Shown here: positions 34,500 to 42,769 of the stretch, piece by piece | Position numbering within the stretch: position 1 is the first letter of the stretch | Layout: every line of letters begins with the position of its first letter | Source: Streptomyces sp. NBC_00483 | GTDB taxonomy: Bacteria; Actinomycetota; Actinomycetes; Streptomycetales; Streptomycetaceae | Assembly: GCF_036013745.1 (NCBI RefSeq) | Contig: NZ_CP107880.1 | Span: 9,796,001-9,860,000, forward strand | Direction: 5' to 3' | DNA length: 64,000 nt | Translations under genes and position numbers: made by a program | The notes under the pieces: generated by a model | The model's database searches: none | What the model saw: only the letters and a program-made list of their open reading frames with translations | Told to the model about the DNA's origin: nothing

Positions 34500-34889
34500 T
34501 CAGCCCTCTTCGAGGCCCTCTTCGAGGTGGCGCCGCAGCACAGGGACGTGGCTGTGCTCGATGTCCTTCACCGACGTCACGAGCGTCACCCGCCCGTGCC
34601 CGGCCAGCTCGCGCACGCGGTCCACGAGTTCGGCGCGCTCCGGTTCGGCGAGCTCCGCCGCGTAGCGCTCGGCGAACGTGTCGTACCGGTCCGCCTTGTC
34701 CTCGTGGTACCAGGAGCGCAGCTCCCTCGACGGCGCGATGCCCTTCAGCCACTTGTCGACATCGGCGCGCTCCTTCGAGATACCGCGCGGCCAGAGCCGG
34801 TCGACCAGCAGGCGGGTGCCGTCGGCCGGGGCGGGCGGGTCGTAGACCCGGCGGACGGCGAAGGGGCCGGAGCCATGATGCTCGGTCAT
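34500..34889 (-). CDS. DUF488-family protein
   Basis: 129 residues from ATG 34889; ATG 34925 is an in-frame alternative closer to a GGAGG. The DUF488 marks are VRRVYDPPAPADGTRLLVDRLWPRGISKERADVDKWLK (quoted in part: DRLWPRGISKE), WYHED, and LVTSVKDIEHSHV at the end. The family is small, widespread and without known function; heme binding or a role linked to nucleic acids has been suggested for relatives. It is convergent with the XRE gene, with only 7 bases between the stops. Confidence 0.9.
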   Translation of the reverse strand: MTEHHGSGPFAVRRVYDPPAPADGTRLLVDRLWPRGISKERADVDKWLKGIAPSRELRSWYHEDKADRYDTFAERYAAELAEPERAELVDRVRELAGHGRVTLVTSVKDIEHSHVPVLRRHLEEGLEEG

Positions 34890-35015
34890 GGACCCATTGT
34901 GCTGCTTTCCTCCGCTTTGCGTCATGGGTGCGTTGGTGCGACGGAGCGCGCCCGGTGTCAGCCGTTCGGCTCACGCGCGATGGCGGAGCCCGGCGTTCCG
35001 TAGCGACAGTCGAGC

Positions 35016-35642
35016 ATGACCCAAGCACCGTACGACCCGCAGACTCCCCACCGGACGCCCGGCGGTGACGCCCCGCAGGGGCAGGGCCCGCTCGGCAGAC
35101 TCGCCCAATCCGCCTGGCAGGCCGTGCTGCTCATGGGTGTCGCCTCGGTGATCCTCGGGGTGCTCGTCCTGGTCTGGCCGGGCGTCTCGCTGCGCGTGGC
35201 GGGTGTCCTGTTCGGCGTGTATCTGCTGGTGAGCGGCATCTTCCAGCTCGTCGCCGCGTTCGGTACGCACGCGACGGCCGGGATGCGCGTCATCGGCTTC
35301 ATCAGCGGCGCCCTGTCGGTGCTGCTGGGCCTGTTCTGTTTCCGCGATGCGATGGAGTCGACGCTGCTGCTCGCTCTGTGGATCGGCATCGGCTGGCTGT
35401 TCCGCGGCATCACGCAGACCGTCGCCGCGGCCTCCGACCCCGCGATGCCCACCCGCGGCTGGCAGATCTTCCTCGGCGTCATCACCGCGCTCGCCGGTGT
35501 CGTCCTGATCGTGTCGCCGTTCGAGACGCTCGCCGTCCTCACGCTGGTCACCGGCATCTGGCTGCTCGTGGTCGGCGTCGTGGAGATCGGCACGTCGTTC
35601 GCGGTGCGCAAGCGGGCGAAGGACATCCCGGCCGGGGTGTGA
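35016..35642 (+). CDS. HdeD-family (DUF308) membrane protein
   Basis: 208 residues with a 30-residue hydrophilic N-terminus and six TM helices in three hairpins: AVLLMGVASVILGVLVLVWP, ALSVLLGLFCF and LTLVTGIWLLVVGVVEI. The conserved GV-YLLVSGIFQLVAAF and the LWIGIGWLFRGITQ stretches are typical of HdeD. E. coli HdeD is linked to acid resistance; in actinobacteria the role is unknown. A strong bidirectional terminator follows. Confidence 0.9.
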   Translation: MTQAPYDPQTPHRTPGGDAPQGQGPLGRLAQSAWQAVLLMGVASVILGVLVLVWPGVSLRVAGVLFGVYLLVSGIFQLVAAFGTHATAGMRVIGFISGALSVLLGLFCFRDAMESTLLLALWIGIGWLFRGITQTVAAASDPAMPTRGWQIFLGVITALAGVVLIVSPFETLAVLTLVTGIWLLVVGVVEIGTSFAVRKRAKDIPAGV

Positions 35643-35664
35643 CCGGAACCGCAGCCACGTAACG

Positions 35665-35709
35665 CATACGGCGAGGGCCCCGCTGCTTCAGCGGGGCCCT
35701 CGCCGTATG
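35665..35709. terminator. Bidirectional terminator with perfect 21-bp stem
   Basis: Positions 35665-35685 are exactly complementary to 35689-35709 around a CTT loop. It lies 22 bases after the HdeD stop and 19 bases before the convergent membrane-protein stop, so it serves both. CATACGGCGAGGGCC opens the left arm. Confidence 0.9.
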
Positions 35710-35728
35710 TGGGGTGGGGGAGTGCGCC

Positions 35729-36793
35729 TCAGACGCCCACGGCCTCCTCCAGCTCCTCTTCCTGTTCCTGGTCGCGCGCGGCCTCCCGCTTGTGCTTGTG
35801 CGCGGGGGCCGGCTCGACGGCCGCCGGAGTGTGGCGTCGGCGCTCGGCGAGGCCCGCCACCGTGATCATGGCCGCGCCCACGAGCAGCCAGGCCACGAGC
35901 GTCCAGATGTTGCGGGCCAGATCGTGCTGGCCGAAGTAGAGGAGGCTGCGGGCGCCCTCGACGTACCCCGCGCCGTTCCAGAAGCTGTGCAGGCTCCCGA
36001 AGAAGCCGTTCTGCAGCTCGGGCCGGAAGATCCCGCCGGAGCTGGTGAAGTTCAGCATCACGAACAGCACCATCACGCCGAGCGTCGTCCACTTCTTCAG
36101 GAACGTGTGCAGTCCTACGCCGATCAGCAGGACGCCCGCGGAGTACAGCCACGTCATGCCCCACAGGCCCCACAGGTGGGTGTGCGCCAGGTGGAAGACG
36201 GGTCCCGCGAACGCCGCGCCGATCAGGCTGACCACGCCGGACGCGCCGACGACGAGCAGGGCACGGGTGCGCATCCGCAGCACGCCGCCCGCGCCGCCGA
36301 TCACCGCGACCGAGGCGTACGAGCCGATACTGACCGCCACGAGCAGGAAGAACAGGCCCTGCCCCGTCGGGTCGTCGTCCACCGAGGGCACCACGTCGGT
36401 CACCTTCAGGGGCGCGCCCTGCTCGGCGGCGACCGGCGTGAAGATCTTCTGGACGACGGAGACGGTGGTGTCGGACCCGGCCGAGGCCACGACGAGTTCG
36501 GGCTTGTCGCCGAGTACGTAGGCGCCGTCGATGTCCCGGGTCTCGAGCTGGTCGACCGCGGTGGAACGGGAGGTGAGCGTGCGCACGTCGAGCGCGTCGC
36601 CCGCCTTGTCCTTCACTGTCTGCGCGAAGACCTTCGCTTCCGGGCCCGAGCCGACGACGGCGATCGGCAGATGGTGCGGCTCGGGCGAGGCGAAGGCGCC
36701 GAGATAGGCGAGGCCCATGCCGACGCACATCAGGAGCGGGGTGAGCAGATGCGTCAGAACGTGGCGCAGCGCAGGTTCGCGCGTGCCGCTCAT
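35729..36793 (-). CDS. Pip/ABC-2-like membrane protein (paralogue of the 8687 gene)
   Basis: 354 residues. TM1 is at about 18-38, then an extracytoplasmic domain opening with EPHHLPIAVVGSGPEAKVF, then about five TM segments (150-330) and an acidic C-terminus (QEQEEELEEAVGV). It shares with 8687-10018 the PHH...VVxGS opening, the GAYVLGDKPELVVASAG-type loop and the SSGG segment before an amphipathic stretch. It lacks the C-terminal beta domain. GGAGG lies 8 bases before ATG 36793. The promoter carries TACAAC/GTTGTA repeats, but no regulator gene is adjacent. Function unknown. Confidence 0.78.
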   Translation of the reverse strand: MSGTREPALRHVLTHLLTPLLMCVGMGLAYLGAFASPEPHHLPIAVVGSGPEAKVFAQTVKDKAGDALDVRTLTSRSTAVDQLETRDIDGAYVLGDKPELVVASAGSDTTVSVVQKIFTPVAAEQGAPLKVTDVVPSVDDDPTGQGLFFLLVAVSIGSYASVAVIGGAGGVLRMRTRALLVVGASGVVSLIGAAFAGPVFHLAHTHLWGLWGMTWLYSAGVLLIGVGLHTFLKKWTTLGVMVLFVMLNFTSSGGIFRPELQNGFFGSLHSFWNGAGYVEGARSLLYFGQHDLARNIWTLVAWLLVGAAMITVAGLAERRRHTPAAVEPAPAHKHKREAARDQEQEEELEEAVGV

Positions 36794-36827
36794 GAGCAGG
36801 ACCTCCACGGTCGAATCGGTTGGCTTT

Positions 36828-36858
36828 TACAACTCTGGGAGCAGTTGTACTCTACAAC
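36828..36858. promoter_or_regulatory. TACAAC-N10-GTTGTA-N3-TACAAC repeats upstream of the membrane protein
   Basis: Three perfect half-sites (36828-36833, 36844-36849, 36853-36858) form two inverted repeats. The inner GTTGTA-CTC-TACAAC is a compact 15-base palindrome. They lie 35 bases upstream of the ATG at 36793. The regulator (TetR or MarR type by site form) is not encoded next door. Confidence 0.55.
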
Positions 36859-36922
36859 CATAGAGAGGGTCGGAAGTCCCTGAGCGGGTGTGACCATGGA
36901 CACCCGGAAGTGAAGCGGCAGG

Positions 36923-37420
36923 TCAGGCGGGGCGTGACAGGGGACGGCTCGCGGCGGCGTGCGCCGGTGGCGCGGACTCTTTGGCGTCGCCGTTCTCATA
37001 CGTCCGAAGGCGCTCGCGCAGCGCGTTCATGCGCAGGCTCGTCTCGTACAGATAGCGGACCTTCGTCCGCATCATCCACGGCTCGATCGGCTTCACCACG
37101 TAGTCGGCGACGCCGAGCTCGAAGGCCCTGGCGGCGAGCTTGGTGTCCTGGCCCGCGCCGGTGATCAGCATGATCGGTATGTCCTGCGTCTGTTCGAGGC
37201 GCGTCATGTAGTGCGCGACCTCGAAGCCGCCGACGTCGGGCATCAGCACGTCGAGCAGGACCAGGCCGATGCCGCCGCGCAGGACGGTCTTGAGTGCGTC
37301 GTCCCCGGTCTGGGCCCGGACGATCGGATAGCCGAGTGGAGCCAGCGCGCTCTCCATCGCGAAGAGGGTGTCGTCCCGGTCGTCGACGACGAGGATCCTC
37401 GGCCGTGCAGCGGTGGGCAT
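36923..37420 (-). CDS. Stand-alone response-regulator receiver protein
   Basis: 165 residues. The receiver domain has acidic residues in VVDDRDD (about 12-17), phospho-acceptor Asp57 in LLDVLMP, Thr87 in LITGAG and Lys110 in VVKPIE. A helix and a Pro/Ala tail follow; there is no output domain. The start is ATG 37420 with GGGGAGG 9 bases upstream; ATG 37468 is possible. With no effector fused it should work as a phosphate shuttle or by protein contact. No histidine kinase is adjacent. Confidence 0.88.
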   Translation of the reverse strand: MPTAARPRILVVDDRDDTLFAMESALAPLGYPIVRAQTGDDALKTVLRGGIGLVLLDVLMPDVGGFEVAHYMTRLEQTQDIPIMLITGAGQDTKLAARAFELGVADYVVKPIEPWMMRTKVRYLYETSLRMNALRERLRTYENGDAKESAPPAHAAASRPLSRPA

Positions 37421-37486
37421 CGCGGGGCGCCTCCCCTCGTCGGCACCGACAGCATATGCCCGAATCAACGGGAGGGAAGGGCTCGC

Positions 37487-37645
37487 TCAGTCCTCTCCGC
37501 GCACCAGATTCCAGTCCGTGTCACGGTCGTTGGCGTCACCAGAGGGCTCGCGTCCGTCGCGCCGCGCGGCCCTGCAGGTGCGGATCCTGCCCTTGACCTC
37601 GCGCTTGGTCTCTGCGGGGTACGGAGCGCGCTCCTTTGTGTTCAT
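37487..37645 (-). CDS. Small hydrophilic protein, 52 residues
   Basis: The protein starts MNTKERAPYPAETKREVKG and ends DTDWNLVRGED. It is very rich in Arg/Lys/Asp/Glu, with a single Cys. ATG 37645 is preceded by GGAGAGGG about 8 bases upstream, and the gene fills the gap between the receiver gene and the VOC gene on the same strand, with good codon bias. There is no fold or function I can name; it is easily missed by length cut-offs. Confidence 0.65.
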   Translation of the reverse strand: MNTKERAPYPAETKREVKGRIRTCRAARRDGREPSGDANDRDTDWNLVRGED

Positions 37646-37756
37646 GATCGGATCCCTCTCCGACCGATATCCGATGGATTTCGGTCGAGTTCGGCTGTAG
37701 ACGGTTCTGTAGACGCCACGCTCGGGGCTGCTCTGCGCGCCTTCTCGGCGGCCGGC

Positions 37757-38158
37757 TCAGTCGGTCTTCGGCGCCGGACGCGCGGCGCAGTGCGTCGCGA
37801 ACGGATGCCCGGCCGGGTCGGAGTACAGGCGCATCTCGTTCGGGCCGCGCGCACCACGGGTCTCCAGCGGGCGGGCGCCCAGGCCGATGAGATGGCGCTC
37901 CACCTCGTCGAGGTTCTCCTGGTCCACCACGAAGTCGAGATGGGCCTGCTGCGAGTCGTCGGGGCGCGGCCAGCTGGGCGGGGCGGCGTTCAGATCGCGG
38001 CGGAAGGCCATGCGCATGCCCTGCTCGCCGACGATGTCGATGCGGTTGCTGCCGGGCAGTGTCTCGATCTCGCCGCCCAGCAACGTTTGGTAGAACTCGG
38101 CCAGTTCCTCGGGTTCCGCACAGTCCAGAACCAGCACTCCAGCCCGCACCAAACTCAT
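37757..38158 (-). CDS. VOC-family (glyoxalase-like) protein
   Basis: 133 residues. Two beta-alpha-beta3 halves: RAGVLVLDCAEPEELAEFYQTLLGGEIE, then QQAHLDFVVDQENLDEVERHLIGLGARPLE and LYSDPAGHPFATH. The likely metal ligands include His in AHLDF; the other positions are not all typical, so it may be a binding protein rather than an enzyme. GGAGGAGGAGAC directly precedes ATG 38158. It is close in type to the VOC gene at 63108. Confidence 0.88.
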   Translation of the reverse strand: MSLVRAGVLVLDCAEPEELAEFYQTLLGGEIETLPGSNRIDIVGEQGMRMAFRRDLNAAPPSWPRPDDSQQAHLDFVVDQENLDEVERHLIGLGARPLETRGARGPNEMRLYSDPAGHPFATHCAARPAPKTD

Positions 38159-38292
38159 GTCTCCTCCTCCGTCGCACCCCCGTGGCGCGTCGGTGCGCCG
38201 AGTACCCCGCGAGGGCGGTGCCAACCGGGTTTCCCCGGTGCCCGACTGGTCACCCGGCCTCCGGCAGTTTCCTCGAAGCGAAAGGTCCCGGC

Positions 38293-40092
38293 ATGAGCAC
38301 CAAGGTCGCCGATCACGTCCTCGACCGCCTGCGCGCCTGGGGTGTGGAACAGGTCTTCGGGTATCCGGGCGACGGCATCAACGGCCTGCTCGCCGCCTGG
38401 GGCAGGGCCGACAACCGGCCCGAGTTCGTGCAGGCGCGGCACGAGGAGATGGCCGCCTTCGAAGCGGTCGGCTACGCGAAGTTCAGCGGCCGCGTCGGCG
38501 TCTGCGTCGCCACGTCAGGACCCGGCGCGATCCACCTCCTGAACGGCCTGTACGACGCCAAGCTCGACCACGTACCGGTCGTCGCCATCGTCGGGCAGAC
38601 CGCGCGCAGCGCCATGGGCGGCTCGTACCAGCAGGAGGTCGACCTGCACACGCTGTACAAGGACGTCGCCTCCGACTTCGTGGAGACCGTCAACGTCCCC
38701 GAGCAGCTGCCCAACGTCCTCGACCGGGCCGTCCGCACCGCATACGCGCGCCGCGCCCCCACCGCCGTGATCATCCCGGCGGACGTGCAGGAACTCGACC
38801 ACACCCCGCCCCCGCACGCGTTCAAGATGGTGCCCTCCAGCCTCGACCGCAGCTCGTGGACCGCCGAGCCCGCGCAGGAAGCGGTGGAACGGGCCGCCGA
38901 GGTGCTCAACGCGGGCGACAAGGTGGCCATCCTCGTCGGCCAGGGCGCGGCCGGTGCGAAGGACGAGGTGTGCGAGGTCGCCGAACTCCTCGGCGCCGGA
39001 GTCGCCAAGGCCCTGCTCGGCAAGGACGTCCTCTCCGATGAACTCCCGTACGTGACCGGGGCGTCGGGCCTGCTCGGCACCCGCCCCTCCTACGAGCTGA
39101 TGCGGGACTGCGACACCCTCCTCACCATCGGCTCCAGCTTCCCGTACGCGCAGTTCCTGCCCGAGTACGGCAAGGCGCGCGGCGTGCAGATCGACATCGA
39201 CCCGCACATGATCGGCATGCGCTACCCGTACGAGGTGAACCTCGTCGGCGACGCCCGCGCGACGCTCAAGCGCCTGCTGCCGCTGCTGCGCCGCAACGAG
39301 GCCCGCGACTGGTTCGACGAGACCTGCGCCGGCGTCCGGCGCTGGCACGAAGCCATGGACCGTCGCGCCGGGTTGAGCGCCGACCCGATCAACCCGGAAC
39401 ACGTCGCCCGCGCCCTCGACCCGCTGCTCCCGGACAACGCGATCCTCACCTCGGACTCCGGCTCCGCCGCCAACTGGTACGCCCGCCACATCACCATGCG
39501 GGGCACGATGCGCGGCTCCCTGTCCGGCACCCTCGCCACGATGGGCTGCGGCGTCCCGTACGCGATCGGGGCCAAGTACGCCCATCCCGACCGGCCCGTC
39601 GTCGCGCTCGTCGGTGACGGTGCGATGCAGATGAACGGGCTCGCCGAACTCATCACCGCCGCCAAGTACCGGCACCGCTGGACCGATCAACGCCTCGTCG
39701 TCGGTGTGTTCAACAACCGGGACCTCAACCAGGTGACCTGGGAGCTGCGCGCCATGGGCGGCGCGCCGTCCTTCGAGCCCTCGCAGGAGCTCCCCGACGT
39801 CGACTACGCCGCGTTCGCCCGACAGTTGGGCCTTACCGGCATCCGCGTCGAGAAGCCCGCCGACGTCACCGAGGCCTGGAGCGCGGCGCTCGCCGCGGAC
39901 GGGCCCGCCGTCGTCGATTTCCGCACCGACCCGTCCGTGCCGCCGATCCCGCCGCACGCGACGTGGGAGCAGATGGAGTCCACGGCCGAGGCGATCCTCA
40001 AGGGCGACCCGCAGAGCACGCACGTGGTCAAGCAGGGCTTCAAGGCGAAGATGCAGGAGTTCATGCCGGGCGTCGGCAAGCGCGGCCACTGA
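38293..40092 (+). CDS. ThDP-dependent enzyme, pyruvate oxidase/dehydrogenase (quinone)-like
   Basis: 599 residues. The N-terminal domain has the catalytic Glu in RHEEMAAFEAVGYAKF (about 51-66). The central FAD/Rossmann-like domain includes ILVGQGAAGAKDEV. The C-terminal ThDP domain has GDGAMQMNGLAEL and then NN about 27 residues on (VGVFNN). ATSGPGAIHLLNGLYDA is also canonical. The overall pattern is PoxB-like, but carboligases such as acetolactate synthase are related. The C-terminal 40 residues could be the membrane-association peptide of PoxB. A weak AAAGG precedes ATG 38293. It would oxidise pyruvate to acetate and feed quinones. Confidence 0.9.
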   Translation: MSTKVADHVLDRLRAWGVEQVFGYPGDGINGLLAAWGRADNRPEFVQARHEEMAAFEAVGYAKFSGRVGVCVATSGPGAIHLLNGLYDAKLDHVPVVAIVGQTARSAMGGSYQQEVDLHTLYKDVASDFVETVNVPEQLPNVLDRAVRTAYARRAPTAVIIPADVQELDHTPPPHAFKMVPSSLDRSSWTAEPAQEAVERAAEVLNAGDKVAILVGQGAAGAKDEVCEVAELLGAGVAKALLGKDVLSDELPYVTGASGLLGTRPSYELMRDCDTLLTIGSSFPYAQFLPEYGKARGVQIDIDPHMIGMRYPYEVNLVGDARATLKRLLPLLRRNEARDWFDETCAGVRRWHEAMDRRAGLSADPINPEHVARALDPLLPDNAILTSDSGSAANWYARHITMRGTMRGSLSGTLATMGCGVPYAIGAKYAHPDRPVVALVGDGAMQMNGLAELITAAKYRHRWTDQRLVVGVFNNRDLNQVTWELRAMGGAPSFEPSQELPDVDYAAFARQLGLTGIRVEKPADVTEAWSAALAADGPAVVDFRTDPSVPPIPPHATWEQMESTAEAILKGDPQSTHVVKQGFKAKMQEFMPGVGKRGH

Positions 40093-40148
40093 CGTAGTTC
40101 GCGGTCCGACCTGAGACCGGTGGGGCCTTGCGGGCAGGGGGAGCGGCA

Positions 40149-40388
40149 GTGGACGCGCGGGACGCGCTGGGGGAGCGGGACGGCACGGCCGGGCAGGACG
40201 ACGCGGCCGGTCCGAGCTGGCCCGCGACGGCCAAGCACCGTCTGGGATTCCGTGTATTCGGCGTGGCCGTCGGCGGGCCGTGCGCCGCAGAGAGCGATTC
40301 CGTCCTCGACGCGCTGTGCGACAACCTCCGCTCAGTGGAGGACTTCACCGACGTGCATGCGGCCGCCGACCTGTTCCGCGTGATCTGA
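40149..40388 (+). CDS. Hypothetical protein, 79 residues
   Basis: It starts at GTG 40149, 6 bases after GGGGGA. The N-terminal 35 residues are acidic and low-complexity; the rest (KHRLGFRVFGVAVGGPCAAE, DSVLDALCDNLRSVEDFTDV) looks structured, alpha/beta, with two Cys. I recognise no family. It is convergent with the CDF gene (12-base gap). Confidence 0.5.
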   Translation: MDARDALGERDGTAGQDDAAGPSWPATAKHRLGFRVFGVAVGGPCAAESDSVLDALCDNLRSVEDFTDVHAAADLFRVI

Positions 40389-40400
40389 CCCGCGCCTCGC

Positions 40401-41336
40401 TCAGCGCTCATGTACCGGCTTCGGCGCGTCCACCACGTCCAGGAACACCTGATCGGCCTCGGGCCAGCGATCTCGCACCGCCCGCTTGACGCGCTCGAAG
40501 ACCAGCTCCAGGCGCTCGCTCTCGATGCCGGGCGCGAGATCGACCCGCGCCGCGACCAGCGTCGAGTCCGTTCCCAGCTGCATCGTGTGCAGCGCCGCCA
40601 CATTGTCGATCTCGGGCTGCTCGGCGAGGAGTTCGCGGATGCCGCGGTGCATCTCGGGGTCGCCGGCCTCGCCGATCAACTGGTCGCGGGCGCTCCTGCC
40701 GAGCCGGTACGCCACGTACACGAGCAGCACCCCGATGGAGAACGAGGCGGCCGCCTCCCACTCGATCCGCCCCGTCACCATGTGCAGCGTCATCCCACCC
40801 GCCGCGAGGAGCACGCCGATCACCGCCGTGCCGTCCTCGGCGAGGACCGTACGGAGCGCGGGGTCCGAGCCGATGCCCTCGCCCGGCTGGGTGCGCACCT
40901 GGTGCACGGCGCGGATCAGCGAGCTGCCCTCCGCGAGCAGTGCCACACCGAGGACCGCGAGCCCGGCGACGTACCCGCTGTGGGACTCCTCCTGACCGCC
41001 CGACGTCAGCGCTTCGAACCCCTGGAAGAACGAGAAGCAGCCGCCCATCACGAAGATGCCGACGGCGGCGATCAGCGACCAGAAGAACCGCTCCTTGCCG
41101 TACCCGAACGGATGCCTGTGGTCGGCGGGCCGGCGGCTGCGCCGCAGTGCGGCCAGCAGGAACACCTCGTTGAGGCTGTCGGCCACCGAGTGCGCCGCCT
41201 CCGAGAGCAGCGCGGGTGACGCGGCGAACAGACCGCCGACGGCCTTGGCCACGGCGATCAGCAGATTGGCGGCGAGCGCCACCAGAACGGTGATCCGGGT
41301 CCGCCGGTCGTCTTCCTTGGAATTCTTCGCGGTCAC
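40401..41336 (-). CDS. Cation diffusion facilitator (CDF) transporter
   Basis: 311 residues from a GTG start. About six TM segments. TM2 has LLSEAAHSVADSLNEVF, whose His-Ser-x-x-Asp is the metal-binding pair, and TM5 has LAEDGTAVIGVLL with a second acidic ligand. DHRHPFGYGKERFFW lies between TM2 and TM3. A C-terminal cytosolic domain (HTMQLGTDSTLVAARVDLAP) follows. The HSVAD and AEDG set (His-Asp with Asp-Gly) departs from the Zn-type HxxxD/DxxxD pattern, so the metal (Mn, Fe, Co or Zn) is uncertain. It moves divalent metal out in exchange for H+. No metal sensor is adjacent. Confidence 0.92.
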   Translation of the reverse strand: MTAKNSKEDDRRTRITVLVALAANLLIAVAKAVGGLFAASPALLSEAAHSVADSLNEVFLLAALRRSRRPADHRHPFGYGKERFFWSLIAAVGIFVMGGCFSFFQGFEALTSGGQEESHSGYVAGLAVLGVALLAEGSSLIRAVHQVRTQPGEGIGSDPALRTVLAEDGTAVIGVLLAAGGMTLHMVTGRIEWEAAASFSIGVLLVYVAYRLGRSARDQLIGEAGDPEMHRGIRELLAEQPEIDNVAALHTMQLGTDSTLVAARVDLAPGIESERLELVFERVKRAVRDRWPEADQVFLDVVDAPKPVHER

Positions 41337-41408
41337 GTCAACTCGCAGAGGGTGAGTGGAGTACAGGGGGAATTCTCGGGAACTCGGCGCCCCGAGGAGG
41401 TATTTACC

Positions 41409-41579
41409 GTGATTCCTGTTCTGCTGGTTCTGTTGCTCGCACTGTTGCTTTTCGGCGCGGGATTCGCCGTGAAACTGCTGTGGTGGGTGGCCATTGCCGT
41501 GCTGGTGGTGTGGCTGCTCGGATTCGTGATGCGCAGTACGACGGCGGGTGGATCGAGGTCACGATGGTACCGGTGGTGA
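41409..41579 (+). CDS. Small hydrophobic membrane protein, 56 residues
   Basis: GTG 41409 with GGAGG 8 bases upstream. Two closely packed hydrophobic stretches (residues about 3-19 and 23-41: LLVLLLALLLFGAGF, WWVAIAVLVVWLLGFVM) are followed by a basic, Trp-containing tail (SRSRWYRW). It resembles short 'hydrophobic protein' genes common in Streptomyces. There is no known function. It is divergent from the CDF gene. Confidence 0.75.
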   Translation: MIPVLLVLLLALLLFGAGFAVKLLWWVAIAVLVVWLLGFVMRSTTAGGSRSRWYRW

Positions 41580-41622
41580 GTAACCGAACCAGGTATCGAT
41601 AAACCCCGGGACGAAACCTTTG

Positions 41623-41678
41623 AAGTGCCGTCCGGGCCGGTGGGAATGATCCGCGAAATACCGGCCCGGACGGCACTT
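41623..41678. terminator. Stem-loop with perfect 19-bp arms and an 18-base loop
   Basis: The arms AAGTGCCGTCCGGGCCGGT (41623-41641) and their exact complement (41660-41678) flank GGGAATGATCCGCGAAAT. It lies 43 bases after the small hydrophobic gene and 82 bases before the LLM oxidoreductase gene. A terminator is the default reading; the long loop and leader position leave a regulatory RNA or protein-binding role open. Confidence 0.6.
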
Positions 41679-41760
41679 GTGTGGTGTCACGGCGGGTTTC
41701 CCTGCGGGGGCCTGGGTTACCCGGAAGGCCTGGCACAAACCACACCCCCGGGAGGGCGTC

Positions 41761-42753
41761 ATGCCCGAGTACGGCTACTTTCTGGCATCGGAGGAATTCG
41801 GGCCGCGCGAGCTCGTCGAACAGGCCCGGATGGCGGAACAGGCGGGCTTCGACTGCCTGTGGATCTCCGACCACTACCACCCGTGGAACGACGCCCAGGG
41901 CCAGAGCCCCTTCGTGTGGAACGTGATCGGCGCCCTCGCGGAGGCCGTGTCGCTGCCCGTGGAGACCGCGGTCACCTGCCCCACTGTCCGTATCCACCCC
42001 GCCGTCCTCGCCCAGGCCGTCGCCACCAGCGCGGTGCAGTTGGAGGGCCGTTTCCGGTTCGGTGTCGGCACCGGGGAGGCGCTCAACGAGCACATCCTGG
42101 GCGGGCCCTGGCCCTCCGCGCACGTGCGCATGGAGATGCTCGAAGAGGCCATCTCGGTCATCCGAAGGCTCCTCGACGGCGGCGAGGTCACCCATCGTGG
42201 CGAGCACTACACCGTGGAGAACGCCCGCATCTACACGCTGCCCGAAGGCCCCGTGCCCATCGACATCTCCGGCTTCGGCCCGCAGGCCACCGCGCTCGCC
42301 GCCCGCGTAGGCGACGGCTACATCACCATGAGCCCCGACGAGGAGCTGGTCACCCAGTTCCGTAAGGGCGGAGGCGGTGCGAAGCCCGTCGCCGGTGGCC
42401 TCAAGGTCTGCTACGGGATCGACCGGGCGGAGGCCGTGCGCCGCGTGCACGGGCTGTGGGCGAACCAGCTACTGCCTGGCGAACTTGGCCAAGTGCTGCC
42501 CACGCCCCGCCACTTCGAGCAGGCGGAGAGCCTCGTCACCGAGCAGATGGTCGACGGCGCGCTGCCCTGCGGCCCCGACGTCGACGAGCACGTGGGCGCC
42601 CTCGACGCCTTCGCCCGGGCCGGCTTCGACCGTGTCTACGTCAACCAGATCGGCCCGGACCAGCAGGAGTTCTTCGACTTCTACCGGACGAAGGTGCTGC
42701 CGCAGCTCAAGAACGACACACCCATCGGTGCGACCAGCGGCTCGGCAGGGTGA
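41761..42753 (+). CDS. LLM-class F420-dependent oxidoreductase (TIGR03557/FGD-like)
   Basis: 330 residues. The opening PEYGYFLASEEFGPRELVEQA is followed by GFDCLWISDHYHPWND (FGD-like F420 region) and AVTCPTVRIHPAVLAQAVAT, then GRFRFGVGTGEALNEHI. These are the signature stretches of the F420-dependent glucose-6-phosphate dehydrogenase-related group, but the sugar-phosphate-binding residues cannot be confirmed, so the substrate is open. CGGGAGG lies before the ATG. It is followed 17 bases later by an enolase-superfamily gene, so they form an operon. Confidence 0.88.
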   Translation: MPEYGYFLASEEFGPRELVEQARMAEQAGFDCLWISDHYHPWNDAQGQSPFVWNVIGALAEAVSLPVETAVTCPTVRIHPAVLAQAVATSAVQLEGRFRFGVGTGEALNEHILGGPWPSAHVRMEMLEEAISVIRRLLDGGEVTHRGEHYTVENARIYTLPEGPVPIDISGFGPQATALAARVGDGYITMSPDEELVTQFRKGGGGAKPVAGGLKVCYGIDRAEAVRRVHGLWANQLLPGELGQVLPTPRHFEQAESLVTEQMVDGALPCGPDVDEHVGALDAFARAGFDRVYVNQIGPDQQEFFDFYRTKVLPQLKNDTPIGATSGSAG

Positions 42754-42769
42754 GGCACGGCAGACGACG

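Noticed and set aside
36887..36909. CGGGTGT...ACACCCG inverted repeat after the receiver gene
   Set aside because: Seven-base arms with a GC-rich loop and no T-run; weak as a terminator for the receiver gene.
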